A stretch of DNA of 64,000 nt from Acanthacorydalis orientalis (GCA_034766995.1 CM068320.1:18052312-18116311), one strand, 5' to 3'; counted from the first letter of the stretch, positions 1-12,071 are shown. Made by a program: numbers and translations. The notes: generated by a model not told the origin, from the letters alone.

Positions 1-980
1 ACCAGTAAAAAAATTTAATGTGAAAAAACGATAAAAAAAATTCTTAAGACCTAATCTTTAACATTTTTTTTACATTCCCCTTGAGACACTCTGCTTACAA
101 CTTATCAATCCAATGCATATAATTTTTACTTTTGGAATGCACTGCATTGTCATTTTGAAAGATGATAAATTTTTAGGCCATTCTTGAGATTTTTATCACT
201 AATTGCTTTATCTACATTATCACATTGAATGCAAATATCCCTTGTGGTTGATAGTTTCACTAGGTTTCAGACATTTTTTGTCAATGTATATCTTATCTTT
301 TTCTATCTTTTCATAAATATAGAATCAACTTCCTCTGTTACAGAGATGAGTTCGCAGCAGTTAGAAAGTTTTTCTTACCTTGTAGTACAATTTTTCTTTA
401 CAATTTTTTTATCTTATTATCACCAGGTACAAAAATGTTGAAAACCGATGCTAAATGGCAAACAAATAAATTATTTTCACTTAGTTTATAAGATTCCCAT
501 CTATTTGTAATTTAACTTCTAATTAGGCTATTATTATATTATATTACATTAGGCTATTATTATTTATATTATATTATTATATTATATTATTAGGATATTA
601 TTATTATATTATATTATTATATTATATTAGGCTATTATTATATTATATTACAAAAAACTACAAAATTTACTCAACTAAATTTACAGTGGAAATTATCGTT
701 TAGTATCTATTCATTTGTAAAGCTGCCAGTACCTATATGAAATACTAAACTGCAACCAACCAACCAAATCATACAAGTTTATTTCATATGTTTTTAATGT
801 AATATATGATGCTTTTTTGTAACAGTATAATAGGATAAAATTATTAAATAATAAACCGACAGCTCATCCCATTTTTCCAACATTTAATAAATATTTCATT
901 AATAATTAGTCATTACTGCTTATACTGTTACAATTTTAAAAATTTAAATTTAAGCACAACGAAAACTTTAATACTTTGAT
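1..980. other. AT-rich flank downstream of the MADF-BESS gene
   Basis: No supported gene. The left ~480 bp has slightly more complex sequence and could be decayed transposon or 3' flank, but no reading frame is convincing. From about 520 to 655 there is an irregular tandem repeat built on ATTAGGCTATTATTATATT with expanded and contracted (TTA/TAT) tracts. The open frame at 229-441 has no recognisable domain and I do not call it. Confidence 0.5.
520..655. repeat. Imperfect AT minisatellite (AGGCTATTATTATATTAT units)
   Basis: The phrase TAGGCTATTATTATATTATA recurs at least four times with variable numbers of TTATA steps between. It lies in the 3' flank of the MADF gene. No coding or RNA signal is seen. 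Confidence 0.7.
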
Positions 981-3847
981 TTAGAGTTCTTCTTCAGATT
1001 TGAATGTAATGGTTGATTGAACACTGTTTTGTATATTCGAATTCATGGAAAACATTAAAGATGTTGAAGACGGAATATACGTTTCGGAAGTATTACGAAT
1101 ATGACGAAGACGTGCGGTAGTTAACATTCTTTGAAACTCTTCTTGTAATTGAAGTGCCTCTTCTAAAGGGAGTTGCGCCAACTGGGTAGCAATATGTTGT
1201 CCAAAAATTTTAAACTCGTTGACTGGTCGGGGAGTTGCGATCTCCTTAAGAGCTTTAACTGCCTCGTCTAAGGAATTGTTAATTTTTCGTAACTTTTTTT
1301 CCTCTGATTTGGACACATTTTCTTCTTGAAAAGTCCTCTTTGATGGTGTATTAAATGTTAATTGTGACTTTTCATTGGTAGATGAATGTTCTTCATGTGA
1401 ATGAATAACCTGATATAATTCAGTTGTATCATATCCATTATCCAATAAAGTTAACGTCTGTAAATGAATGAATCAATATTATTTCTATTGTTTTTGCTCA
1501 TATGTATATATATATATATGCCAAATAAAAAAAATAACAACAAAATACAGCTATCAACACTTATTAGTTATTTTAAACATCACGAAATGAAATAATTTGG
1601 TATATTTACAAGTCATTTCCGAATATTAGAAATATAAAAAAAATATTTAAAGCCGCTTGTACGTTTCATAATTAAATTAAATAAAATAAATGCACATATC
1701 AATATATATTGAAGATCAAGAAAAAAAATGTTTTTGAAATACAACGCGATCATTTCAAAAACAAAGGCCGGCGTAGAATTTAGACAGGGGCAACATGAGC
1801 CACTGCCCAGGGCTGCTAATTTTTAGGGGTGATAAATTTTGAAAACCTGGAAATTTTATTTTCAATCATAATTTCGATTTACATATAGCTCAAATGTATA
1901 TTATAATGCACATTATATGTATTATAATGTATAGTGTATATTATATGGTTTATTTACTACATGTCAAATTGCATTTTTTAAATAAATTAAACGAGTGGAA
2001 AATTTTATAATTTTTTTAGTGACTGTTATGTATTTGTTCTGATTAATGTATTTTATACATCCCTGTCGTGATACATCTGGTCACACAATTTCATCATACA
2101 TAGAACAGTATATAAACGGTAGTAAAAACTCAATAATAAGTAATGGCGGAGGGGCTCACACCGCAAACCATAATAAATGCCCGGAGTATGTCAAATACGC
2201 TGAAAAGACTGCAGAAAGTAAAACAGGCAAGTGCAAGCTCTGGCCCTCCCACCGGCCAAGAATACGAAGACCTCGTCGCCGGCAATCCTTCCAGCAGCAG
2301 CCAGCGACAACCCCTCGCTGCCCACACTTGCACATCTCCACAGCCGTGAACCTCTCACGACAATGACACATCCTGCGACCCGCTCCGCTGTTGGGGTCAG
2401 CGATCTCGTCGCCCTCATGGACGAGCTGGAGGGGCTACATCGGCGGATCGACATTAAGAAGATCACGGAGGGCCTCCGGGCCCTAAATGCAAAACTGGAT
2501 CAACTCAGTGATCCATTTGACAAGGCGAGCGCCCTTGTTGAATTCCGTCACTGCTTTCCGTGAAAGCAGTGAAGAATCAAGTGCATAACCGCGATCCTGT
2601 GACAAACCGCGAAAATAGTGAACAAAAAACAGTGAATCAGTGCCTGCGAACACTAATAAATGTGCAAACCAGAGACACTCTCATGTGAATTGAACATCAG
2701 GGGTAACACCCGCCCATAGTGTTAGGGCTATTTTTAGTTAGCTCATAAGTTAGTTTTTAAACCCGGTCAAGTCGGTTTTTGAACATTTTTTCAGCGCCAC
2801 GAACTTGATAAACAATAAATAAAAAAAATAACGCCAAAAGCAATTAAATAGTTAGATGAGCTCGCGTAACTAGGTTAACTAGGTCAAATCACACTTAAAA
2901 AGCCTATGGCAAGGAAGTGCCTTATCATGCATTATCTTGTAGTAATCTAAAAACTGTTCAGATCCTATGTATACAACTAGTAACAATAAACTCACTTTTT
3001 ACTTTTTCAATAATAAGTTCAGTTTAGTTCTCAATAATCAGTCAAGAAGTAATACGTGTTGTTATTCATTACAGCAACAATCAGAATTAGAACAATAATA
3101 GTAAGCAAGTATTTGTTACATTATTTTCAAGACCTGCAGAATTCATGTTATGAAATATCAAAAAATCATAACATGATTATTAAAATTTTTCCGTTGAAAT
3201 GTTCTCAAAACTACCGACAGTCATGAATTACTCTTAATTCATTTGGACAAAATGGGGGGGGGGGAATTTGATTGGTGGCTCAATGGCGGCACCTAGTGTA
3301 AATCCAGCCCTGACGAAGACTTGTGTAAGACAACAGTAAAACTTGATCAAATTGATTAAAAATAAATGTCGGTTCCTTTATACGAGCAGTGTATGTCAAT
3401 AATACTAAATGAGTAATTAACTGTTATTTTAGAAACGTAAATTAGTATCAGTAATTTATCTTTAAGTAAATGTGTTTTAAAAATTCATGAAACAAAACAC
3501 TAATAATAACTTACCAAGTCTGATTTACATTCCACATCATCTTCATAATTCTTTCTTAAAAAACGATCTGCATATTCAAACCAATTTAACTTAGGTTTGT
3601 ATAAATTTTCTCGTTTATTTTTCATTGATTTGTTAATTTTCGCGACCTCTTGATTATACGTGCCACGTATACTTCTAATTTTGGTACGTAATTCTTTTAC
3701 AGTTGAAAATTTTGAAATTGGGAGCATTTTTTCCTCGGCCTCGTCTCGTTTTCGTCTATTTCGAAAATCAGGATTGTATTTATCCCATAAACACGGAAAT
3801 TTTTCATAACTTTTTAAAAAATTAATTGTATCAAACACTTTCGACAT
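981..3847 (-). CDS. MADF-BESS domain protein, two exons
   Basis: Two coding exons: 3847-3515 (111 codons, starts ATG) and 1457-981 (158 codons plus stop), joined in phase 0 by a CTTG|GTAAGT donor and a TTTACAG acceptor; total 269 aa. The N-terminal exon is a MADF domain (about residues 9-95: start FLKSYEKFPCLWD, later aromatic residues near NWFEYADRFLRK), a Myb-related DNA-binding fold. The C-terminal exon carries a BESS motif (about residues 192-227, FKIFGQHIATQL with a following amphipathic helix), which mediates protein interaction. Such proteins are insect transcriptional regulators of the Adf-1/Stonewall/Dip3 type; the exact orthologue is not clear. The intron holds a ~1.5-kb transposon remnant. 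Family assignment is strong; target genes are unknown. Confidence 0.82.
1765..3316. mobile_element. Degenerate TIR-flanked transposon remnant in the MADF gene intron
   Basis: The intron contains an insert whose two ends are imperfect inverted copies: the left end near 1770-1830 (GAATTTAGACAGGGGCAACA then GAGCCAC) matches the reverse complement of 3250-3316 (GGATTTACACTAGGTGCCGC then GAGCCAC). The interior is strikingly GC-richer than the surroundings, especially 2130-2570. A poly-G run (about 3253-3264) sits just inside the right end. The internal reading frames are shifted relative to each other, so it looks inactive. The superfamily is not identified. Confidence 0.5.
2143..2563 (+). pseudogene. 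Fragment of a transposon-encoded protein, frameshifted
   Basis: Two overlapping frames on + (2143-2349 and 2231-2563) together look like one polypeptide interrupted by a frameshift. The first begins MAEGLTPQTIINARSMSNTL; the second ends with a helical stretch (VSDLVALMDELEGLHRRIDI) and a stop at 2561-2563. Composition (roughly half GC) differs sharply from host exons here. The dense overlapping frames on both strands are a by-product of that GC content. I do not recognise a catalytic domain; it resembles the N-terminal coiled-coil part of a gag or ORF1 type protein, but that is inference. Confidence 0.35.
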
Positions 3848-5074
3848 TCTTTATAATCGTTTAATAACAAAGAATGAAAATTAGATTTTAAAAATGCTGT
3901 GATCATTTGTCGTGAATGTTTTTATAGTGGAATACCATAACCATAGATAAGACTCAACATTATCACTATCGTGACAGTACTGTCAATGTACCTTCGTCAC
4001 ACTGTAAGACAGCACTACCACGGTAATGTTAATGTGACTGTCGTACGATTTACACGATAATTTCATAATAGGAACTGCCACGATAGCGATTATCGTATTT
4101 TATTAACATCGTGTAAACGGGTTACATTATACCTGCATATATACACCTTAAAAAAAGTTTTTAAAAATATGTCACTTTATATACTTTTTATTCTCATATC
4201 ACAGATTATAAAAACAATTTACAAAATATGCATCAAAACATTTTTTTTGTTTTGTTTTTGCTTCAAATTTATATTTCCCTGAAAATAATATATTTAAGAC
4301 ACAACAATGACCGTTCGTAAATAATTAACAAGCTTAAAACTCAATAGAATAAAAGCACTTTTTAACAAATGTCTTTAAAGCTTATTTAATAACAATTATT
4401 CTTAAAACTACTCACTTGACTGCATACAGTTGTTAGAATAAAATACACAATCAAGACTACTTTTTTAAATATTAACAAAATGGTAAATATTTTATTTATT
4501 TCAATAACATTGTTAGATTTTTTAAGTTTGAAATTAAAACACTTCTTTATATTTTAAAATATAATAAATTGTTTCAAGTTTATGCACATAATGTAATAAA
4601 ATAAAATTACTATATTACTATTATAATCATAAATACATCATAATCAATATATACAAATTAACACAATTAAATAAGCAGAGTAAATTTTCTTTTGTAACCA
4701 AAACCGACATATGATATACATATTACAATATATAAAATTACATACGTACATGTTACAATATTTCTGTTTTTATAATGGATTAAATTAAAAAAAAAGTAAG
4801 TTTTCTTACTTACTAAAAACTGAACAACAATATAAAATATATTAATAAGACTGAATTATAAATTTAACTCAGGTGTATTATTGAATACACCTGAGTTGAA
4901 TTCTATTTATGTAAAAATTTAAGATACATTAAAAATATGTTTCTAAATAACAGAATCACAAATAACTTTCATATGTTATAAAAAAAAAAAATAATTATAC
5001 GAACAGCTTAAATTTTGTTCAAATTAAATGTATAAAGAATAAAACTTTATATGTATGCATACACACATACATTC

Positions 5075-5106
<32 letters not shown>

Positions 5107-5192
5107 ACATATATACATACATAAATAGATGCAACTTGTGTGATGTGTATAAATATGTTCGATAAAGGAGAACTTTTATTAATATTAAATAC
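3848..5192. other. Intergenic region between the MADF gene and lgd
   Basis: The first ~270 bp holds the promoter of the MADF gene and is unusually rich in palindromes: GACAGTACTGTC at 3973-3984 and an inverted pair TTTACACGAT (4049-4058) / ATCGTGTAAA (4108-4117). After 4130 it is AT-rich without coding potential. A 14-bp perfect hairpin lies at 4866-4897 and a (GT)n run near 5086-5106. Confidence 0.5.
4866..4897. repeat. Perfect 14-bp inverted repeat with 4-nt loop
   Basis: Arm AACTCAGGTGTATT (4866-4879), loop ATTG, arm AATACACCTGAGTT (4884-4897), fully complementary. It lies about 300 bp beyond the lgd stop codon. It could be a MITE footprint, a transcript-end hairpin or a palindromic protein site; nothing else supports a choice. 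Confidence 0.75.
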
Positions 5193-5692
5193 CTAATGAT
5201 CTATTACAAGCCATTTTTCAGAAAGTTGTTCGACTTGTTTTGTAAGAAGTGGATTACGAATTCTTATTTTGATTTCCAATTTTCCGCCTACTGGTTTACG
5301 CCCATCTAGAAGCTATAAGAACAGTAATAAAAAAATCAATATTTAATACAATGGTTAGTTTTTTTCATATTAAATGTGTGTGTGTGTGTGTATATGTATA
5401 TACACATAGTGTTCACTTACATCAAATGACTCATGAAGTTCACACATAGTTTCCAGGGACTGTAGTTTAACTGTAACTGTGCCCAAGATTGAATCACTTC
5501 GAAAAAAACCGCTGCAACAACAATCCCATGTAGTTGAACAGCATGGCGAAGCACAACTAATACAATATATATATACATACAACTCTTAACATTTATTGTG
5601 AAAATATACTTACAGCAGGATCATAAAACAATACCATAAATACTTTTATATGCATACATATTCACAGATGTAAGCACATACACACACACATA

Positions 5693-5753
<61 letters not shown>

Positions 5754-8527
5754 CATATATATACATATACAATATCAAAATTATATTACAAATATAGCAA
5801 TCAAAACAGTAGAAATACAAAATATATTCAACATTCAATTATACACTTAAATTCATATTTAAACATTAATAAATTTTCATATAAAATGTTATTTTCACCC
5901 TTAAAAAAATCATACTTAAATAAAAAAAATGTTAATTTTTTGTTCAGAAAATGATTCTCACCCTCTTGAATAAATTTCAAACTTTACACCATGTCGTTTA
6001 AAAACCCTTTGACAAGCACGAGACTTACGCTGAATAGGAATTAAATATTTAGCATTATACTCTGGATTATTGGTATCTCTTACAAGTTCAGTTTTTTCTC
6101 TAAATGGCTCTTCCTAAAATTGAATAAAAAAAATGTTAACTGTATGAAATAAACAAGAAAATAATAAACGTACTTGTGGAAATGGAAATTCAAACTTCAC
6201 GTAAGTATCAATTTCTTTTGGATTAGTACATCTGTAATTAATGCCTCTAACAATTTCCAATTCCAGTTCATCATCGTTTAAATCAGTAAAGCTTTTAACA
6301 ATTGAAAAGTTCTTTTCTTCATAATGATACTGAGGTGGGTTGATTATATTTCCTGTTCTCTTTGTAATTCTTATTATATCCAAATCTCGAGTAACTGATA
6401 AAGCTAACTGTTCAAAACGATTTGTTCCTGCAACATCTCCAAGAGCTTTATGATGATCTCGGGTACTCATACACATTTTTAATTGTTTTGTAAGTTGTTC
6501 TTCTAATCGAGACAAAATATCAAAAACTCCACTATCATCCTCTATACATTCAGCAGCCATAACTATATCAAATCTAGATAAAATATAAAAAAAAGAATAA
6601 AAATAAGTATGATACAATGTAAATATATGTTTATGTAAGGATATGAGTGTGTGTGTCTGTGTGTGTGTGTATGTATGTATAATATATATATATATATAAT
6701 CTGTGTGTGTGTGTATAAACAACTCTTAAAAATGTTTTGTATGAAACAATAAAATATATATTCACCCATCTTCAAGTTCAGATCTTGCAGATGGTGGAAT
6801 AGGTACAGTAGCCATATCAACTGGTAAGCCACATTTTGCTGCCTCAATAAGTGGTTCAAAACCTTTAGCAGTACGTAGAAATTCTTTCGCCTGATTAATT
6901 TCACCTTTTTTTTTAGCATTTATTGCAGCTTCCTTAAATTCTTTCTGCCTAGCAAGCAGAAAAGCCAATTGCTTTTCATTGAATGATGTAGAAGTTTGAT
7001 TTCCCGTTTTTCTAAATGAGCCAGCTGTTTTTGATACATTACTATCATCCTGATTAGTGGTACTAGGACCTGTTTGTTTTGGTTTTGCAGGTGAAGGGAG
7101 TGGCTCATTTTTCTCTAATTTTGGAATATTATCAGTTTGCTTAGAGGGATCTGATTTGTTTTCTACTGGTACAGGAGCATAACCTGGCGGTGTTGGTAGT
7201 TCTTCAACTGGAAATGGTTTTCCAGCTTTATTTAGTTTAATTGCTTGTTCATATTGCTTTATTATCCTTCCAATCCTACGAACCTTACTCGAATTTCCTT
7301 CTTCTTTTGCTTGCTGTTCTACAGATTTATACTTTTGCAAATGTTGTTCTAAAGCTTCAGACACACTACTTGCTGATATTAACTGTGGAACTTCTTCATC
7401 CACATTTTCAAGGATTTCAGAAGAAGGATCGCTAGGATTTTGATTTTCAGATGACTGTGGCATTTCAGAAGGATCGGTAGGATTTTGGTTTTCAGATGAC
7501 TGTTGCATTTCGTTTTCTTCTCTGGATGGTACATGAATGTTTTCGTTCTTAATTGTAGGTGGTCCTGGCATTTTGCTTAAATCAACAGGCTGACCATTCT
7601 CAACAGCATGAAAAACTGCATCAAACTGTTTACAAATTTTAATATACTTTACTGCTGTTACTGAATCTCCTATTTTTTTTGCTTGTAATGCAGCTATTTT
7701 ATATTCAGATTTTCTTTCATTTAACAATTTCAATAAATTTTCCTTTTCTTCATTATTAGAACTTTCTTCTGGAATATGTAAATTGTCTTCTTCAGGTTTT
7801 GTTAAAGAATTTGGTTCAAGGTTGGGTTCTGATTGTTTATCATCATTCATCATTGATTGAACAACTGAAACTGCTGGTTTTACTCCAGTATTTGTACTGA
7901 CAACGGGTGGAATGTCCTCTTCTTTTATTGGTTTCCCAGCTTTAGCTTGTTTCAATAAATCTTTTAATGTTTTAATACCTCTATTAAATCGTCTTGCTCT
8001 ACTACTTTCATTTGCTTTTTTAGCATTTTCTTCAGCTACTGTGTACATTTTGAGTCTTTCTTCTAAAAGAGATACAATATTATCTGGTTTTGTTGTTGAT
8101 TCTTCAGGTTCAGATTCCTTTTCTTCTTCAGATTCAACTTGAGTAATTGTATTCAATTCATTTAACAATTCTGGATCATCTTCATTATCAGATATCTCTT
8201 CATCAGAAGGAATATCTTTTAAACTTTCAGCTACCATTGCATCTAAGTTAACTACGGGTTCAGGTACTTTCTTCCGAATTGGCCGTTTTGGTTTTGTTTC
8301 ATTACCGGCTGTAATAGCCATTAATTCTGCTTCTAAGTCACTATCATCATCGTCATCAATATTATTTTCTGTATCATTAAAATCATCAGGTATGTCAAAA
8401 AGACCAAACTAGAAATTTAAAAATTAAAGTAAATAAGATACTATTCTTAAAACAAATACCTACAAACCTGTGATAACTTATTCCCCGATGAATGACGAGG
8501 TTTTTCTTGTTTTCGACGGCTAAACAT
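5193..8527 (-). CDS. lgd: Lethal (2) giant discs / CC2D1 protein: four DM14 repeats and a C2 domain
   Basis: Six exons: 8527-8468, 8408-6766, 6573-6174, 6113-5962, 5511-5421, 5312-5193; the sum is 2466 nt, giving 821 aa, close to fly Lgd. Order: acidic N-terminus (residues ~20-110); four DM14 repeats at about 130-190, 245-306, 370-433 and 498-561, each ending in a G-P/L-P-V-like turn (GKPIKEEDIPP, GQPVDLSKMPGPP, GKPFPVEELPTPP, GLPVDMATVPIPP); then a C-terminal C2 domain (VKFEFPFP, FFRSDSILGTVTVKL, GGKLEIKIRIRNP). In this family DM14 repeats bind the ESCRT-III subunit Shrub/CHMP4 and the C2 domain binds phospholipid, controlling endosomal sorting and preventing ectopic Notch activation. A 45-bp in-frame tandem duplication lies between repeats 2 and 3. 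Assignment is firm. Confidence 0.95.
7422..7511 (-). repeat. In-frame 45-bp tandem duplication inside lgd
   Basis: Two adjacent 15-residue units, EMQQSSENQNPTDPS (7511-7467) and EMPQSSENQNPSDPS (7466-7422), differ at two residues. They sit in the linker between DM14 repeats 2 and 3, a region expected to be disordered. Confidence 0.85.
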
Positions 8528-8979
8528 TATTCTGACTGAATATAATTATTAATTCCTTTATCTTATAATACAAAAATGTCAAATTACTAAAGCTGAATTA
8601 AAAACGGATAAAATAAGTTTAATCAATCTTACACTCCTATTTATTTCTACTTATGATTTCTAATATATCTATCACTGTCAGGAAAAGTCATACAAAATAT
8701 TGACATTAGTTTTAAGATATGGCGCTAGTATAGTAGCGCAAAATTTGAATACAGTAGCAAACTGTTCTCTTAAAGAAATTAAACATATTATGTACTATAC
8801 TTACACAAATTTAATACAACTTATTTTGATAATTCCAATGAAGGTTAAAGAATATTGCATATAAAAAAATAAAATACAAGTTGGTAAGTTTTAATTTACA
8901 CAAATAAATTCACGTTACATTTTTCAAAAAATATATATATTTGTTTTTAAAATATACACGTGAAAAAACTCAATATACT

Positions 8980-10236
8980 TTAATTACTCTGTTTTACTGC
9001 ATGAAGAACATAATGAAATTGAAGATTATTTATCCATTTCCACTTACGGGCAAGTACATCATAAATCGTACCGTGCACTATCCTTGTAGAACAATCATCT
9101 AAAAATATATTATTTAATAACGCTACTTTTTCTTAAAATAATTTGATTATTTCAGTATTAAAATTCTTAAAATAATAAACTCATAAATTCATTATAAAAA
9201 TAATTAGAGCTAAGACATTATGAACACTCACACTGTTCTAACATGTATTGTAATTCATGTGGAGGTATAAATTTATCCCAATCATGAGTTCCTTTCTTAA
9301 TGAACTTACATATATTTTCTGCTATAATAATTCCTCCAATCCAGGATAAGAAAGTTTTATTAAATGTCGTTAAGAATATTGAGCCACCAGGCTAAAATAC
9401 ATAACCATCCATCCATATGTGTGTGTATATGTATTTTATATATATATATATATATATAATTCAAAAAAGTAAATAAATAATTCTAGGACTCACTTTCAGA
9501 ACTTGAACACATGAATCTAAAAATAATTTTTTTTCCGTTACATGTTCAATTACTTCAGAAGCGATGACTGCATCATATTTATCAACAAATTTACTCGCAT
9601 GCTCTTCTATTGTTGAACATTCATATTTTACATTATTTTTAATTTTTGGATTATTTTCAACATGTTTTTGGGCAATATTGATTAATTCTAAAGTTGCATC
9701 TAGTCCTGTTACATTGGCACCTAAACGGCCTAAGCCCTTAAAATATGTGAATAAAATTATTATAAAATATTTTACAATCATACTTCAGTTAAAAATCCCC
9801 CTCCACAGCCAACATCTAATATGTCAATTCCTTTTAAAACGTGTGGTGTGAATTGAACTTCTTTTGATACAATTCCAGAAGCAATTAAACCATCGCGTAT
9901 AAATGGGATTCTGAAATTATTTATCTTATAATATTTTTATATTATTAGATAAAAAAATATAGTTACAAACCGTAATTCATTGAAATCATGTAAAACCTGT
10001 AATTCACCATTTGGTACCCACCAATCATCATGTGATTGAAAATGTTTAATCTCTTCTTTGTCTATCGTGGATGAAAACATTAAATTGAAGTTCTTATAGG
10101 CTTGTACTATAGGTCTTTTAAAAAAATACATACCAAAAAAAATATATACATAAAAAGTCTATTAACAAAGTGTTAAATGTGCTTTTAAATTTTAATGTAT
10201 TTACCTTATATTATTTCTTAATCTTAAAATTAACAT
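8980..10236 (-). CDS. COQ3: Ubiquinone biosynthesis O-methyltransferase, mitochondrial
   Basis: Six exons: 10236-10205, 10114-9971, 9910-9784, 9736-9494, 9391-9232, 9098-8980; the sum is 825 nt, giving 274 aa. The N-terminus (MLILRLRNNIRPIVQAYKNF) is basic and acid-free, as expected of a mitochondrial presequence. The class I SAM-methyltransferase motif I is ILDVGCGGGFLTE (residues ~89-101), followed by the acidic loop GLDATLE and the ASEVIEHV motif. COQ3 performs both O-methylations in coenzyme Q synthesis on the matrix side of the inner membrane, in the COQ synthome. It is divergent from SDHAF4 (ATG-to-ATG about 705 bp), so a shared promoter is plausible. Length is typical of the family. 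Confidence 0.93.
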
Positions 10237-10940
10237 TTTATATTTTAAAATATTTAATACCAAAAATTCTTCAATAAACACTTAAGCTTTAATAATCTAT
10301 TTCTCAAATGTATTCAGTTACACAAGTTTTAAAGTTTATTGTTCCCAAATTGATATGAAAACTACTAGATTTCGCTATAATTAACTACAAATTAAAAAAA
10401 TATATAATTTTTTTCTTCTCTATCTTATCATCATATGGACGCGAACTAATAAAAGTTAATGACTCTTTTTTATTATTGTTTTCTATTTTGCAATTTATGT
10501 TAACAGTTGATAACCTGGGCGTGCTTATGATAATACTTTGTATTCATGCCGATATTTGAATTTTTGGGTTACGTTTCGTCCATAGATAATGGTTGTGTGC
10601 ATGTTGTGTGTATCTATGGTTGTGTCTTTAAAATTGACTTGTTAGTACTATATAAAAAATTAATCTGTTTTGATGTACGTACACTCTGGTTTCCTTTTAG
10701 TGCGAATATAGAATTGTAAATATATTATCTGAATAATTTGAAGTAGTGGTAGTTTTTAACGTTATGATTTTTATGAATCAAATAATATATTTAGATAAAT
10801 CTTTATATCATCTTTGTGTAATGTTATGTTAAATACATACTTTTATCATTATTAAATGCCATGAAAAGTTTGGTAAATTAATAGCCACAACTAAAGAGTC
10901 AAATTTGTTTTTTTAGTTACATCTGCAGTAAATAAAAAAA
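10237..10940. promoter_or_regulatory. Divergent COQ3/SDHAF4 intergenic (putative bidirectional promoter)
   Basis: About 700 bp separates the two start codons with no other gene in it. Both products are mitochondrial and act around ubiquinone (its synthesis; maturation of complex II, which reduces it). Co-regulation is inference; I cannot name specific factor sites with confidence. Confidence 0.45.
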
Positions 10941-11317
10941 ATGAGTATACTTGTATATTTATTGAAACATATGCGGTCTGTTTCAAGAACACCATATAAT
11001 ATTCATGGTAAGTAACCAGTATATTTAAATGTGTAATAAATTTAATGTGTGTCTTTTTAGAAATACCATTATACATATTTTTTTCTGACTCAAAATCAAA
11101 AATTACGGAGGAAATGAATAAAAAGACTAAACAGAAAACACCAATTGGAAAGTTAGATGAAATAGAAGGTGGTAAACATCCATATCGTGAAAAAGAGCCA
11201 TTGCAAAGTTGGCCTGATAATGTAAATCCGCATACAGGAGAAGTTGATGGACCCCGTGGGCCAGAACCTACACGATATGGTGACTGGGAAAGAAAAGGAA
11301 GAGTATCAGATTTCTAG
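10941..11317 (+). CDS. SDHAF4: Succinate dehydrogenase assembly factor 4, mitochondrial
   Basis: Two exons, 10941-11007 and 11061-11317, joined HEI across CATG|GTAAGT and TTTTTAG; 324 nt, 107 aa. The N-terminus ([20 protein letters not shown]) looks like a mitochondrial presequence. The C-terminal ~45 residues are the highly conserved SDHAF4 (DUF1674) signature: [10 protein letters not shown], then [20 protein letters not shown] and a terminal GRVSDF. SDHAF4 binds flavinylated SdhA and promotes its joining to SdhB while limiting ROS from free SdhA. The start chosen is the upstream exon because the downstream frame alone would lack a presequence. A likely poly(A) signal AATAAA follows near 11487. 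Confidence 0.93.
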
Positions 11318-12071
11318 TTTATATTTGTAACAAAATTATGATTAGTAAATGAAAACTTTTCATGTAATGTCTTACTGTAAGTAGAGGGCACATGTTAACA
11401 GTTTTTAGTATTAGAAAGTTTAAAAAATATTTGTTATAAATTATGTATGTATTAAGTTTATTTTTATAGGATACCATTTTTGTAAATAAATTTTATTAAG
11501 TAATACTATTTCTTTATAATTATGCAAAAATATCATAATAATGTACATGGCAAAGGGTAACTGATATAAACAAGAAATAAAAAAATTCATATAAGATCAT
11601 TGATAACATACATCACACACACACATACATATATAATAGGTCTGTCCGATATGTACACTGAACTACTCGGAGTAAAAAATTTTACACTTTTCTGTTCGAT
11701 ATGTACTCTGAACTTAATTGGGATTTTTGTTGAACAGTTTACAGTAAGTTCAGAACGGGATTTATTACTCTGAACTTACTCTATCTTTATGTTAGAGTAA
11801 CATGAGCATCTTTGTCTAACTCAAGAGTCTATGAGATAAACATATGTAGGCACCATGAAACCCGACATCATAAATAAATAAATACAACTTCATCAAACAT
11901 TTTTTGTGGTTAATTTTGATTTTATATATTTATATATATATATATATACATTACATATATATATATATATATATACATATGCACATATACACACATCATA
12001 CATATATACACACACTTATTAAAAAATATGAAACAACATTAATTATTAACAGATTTAAATTATTTTCATCT
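11318..12071. other. SDHAF4/WWOX convergent intergenic with repeats
   Basis: SDHAF4 (+) and WWOX (-) converge here. The first ~200 bp would be SDHAF4 3' UTR. From 11640 to ~11935 there is repeat-derived sequence, then (TA)n and CA-rich microsatellite to ~12015. Confidence 0.6.
11640..11935 (-). mobile_element. Dispersed AT-rich repeat, copy 1 (minus orientation)
   Basis: On the minus strand 11935-11805 reads AAAATCAAAATTAACCACAA ... TTTATGATGTCGGGTTTCAT ... TATGTTTATCTCATA, matching the copies at 28550-28650 and 34505-34605. The adjacent part (11640-11800) contains a near-repeated phrase, TGTCCGATATGTACACTGAAC and TGTTCGATATGTACTCTGAAC, about 52 bp apart, and may belong to the same element. 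Flanked by (TA)n like the other copies. Confidence 0.6.

Noticed and set aside
2130..2466. Minus-strand and other overlapping frames in the GC-rich insert
   Set aside because: Shadows caused by locally high GC; codon composition gives no preference and no domain is recognised.
9564..9851. Plus-strand frame across COQ3 exons
   Set aside because: Antisense shadow of COQ3; crosses its well-supported splice sites.
10891..11076. Minus-strand frame overlapping SDHAF4 exon 1
   Set aside because: Antisense shadow; the + strand has a presequence, consensus splice sites and a conserved family.
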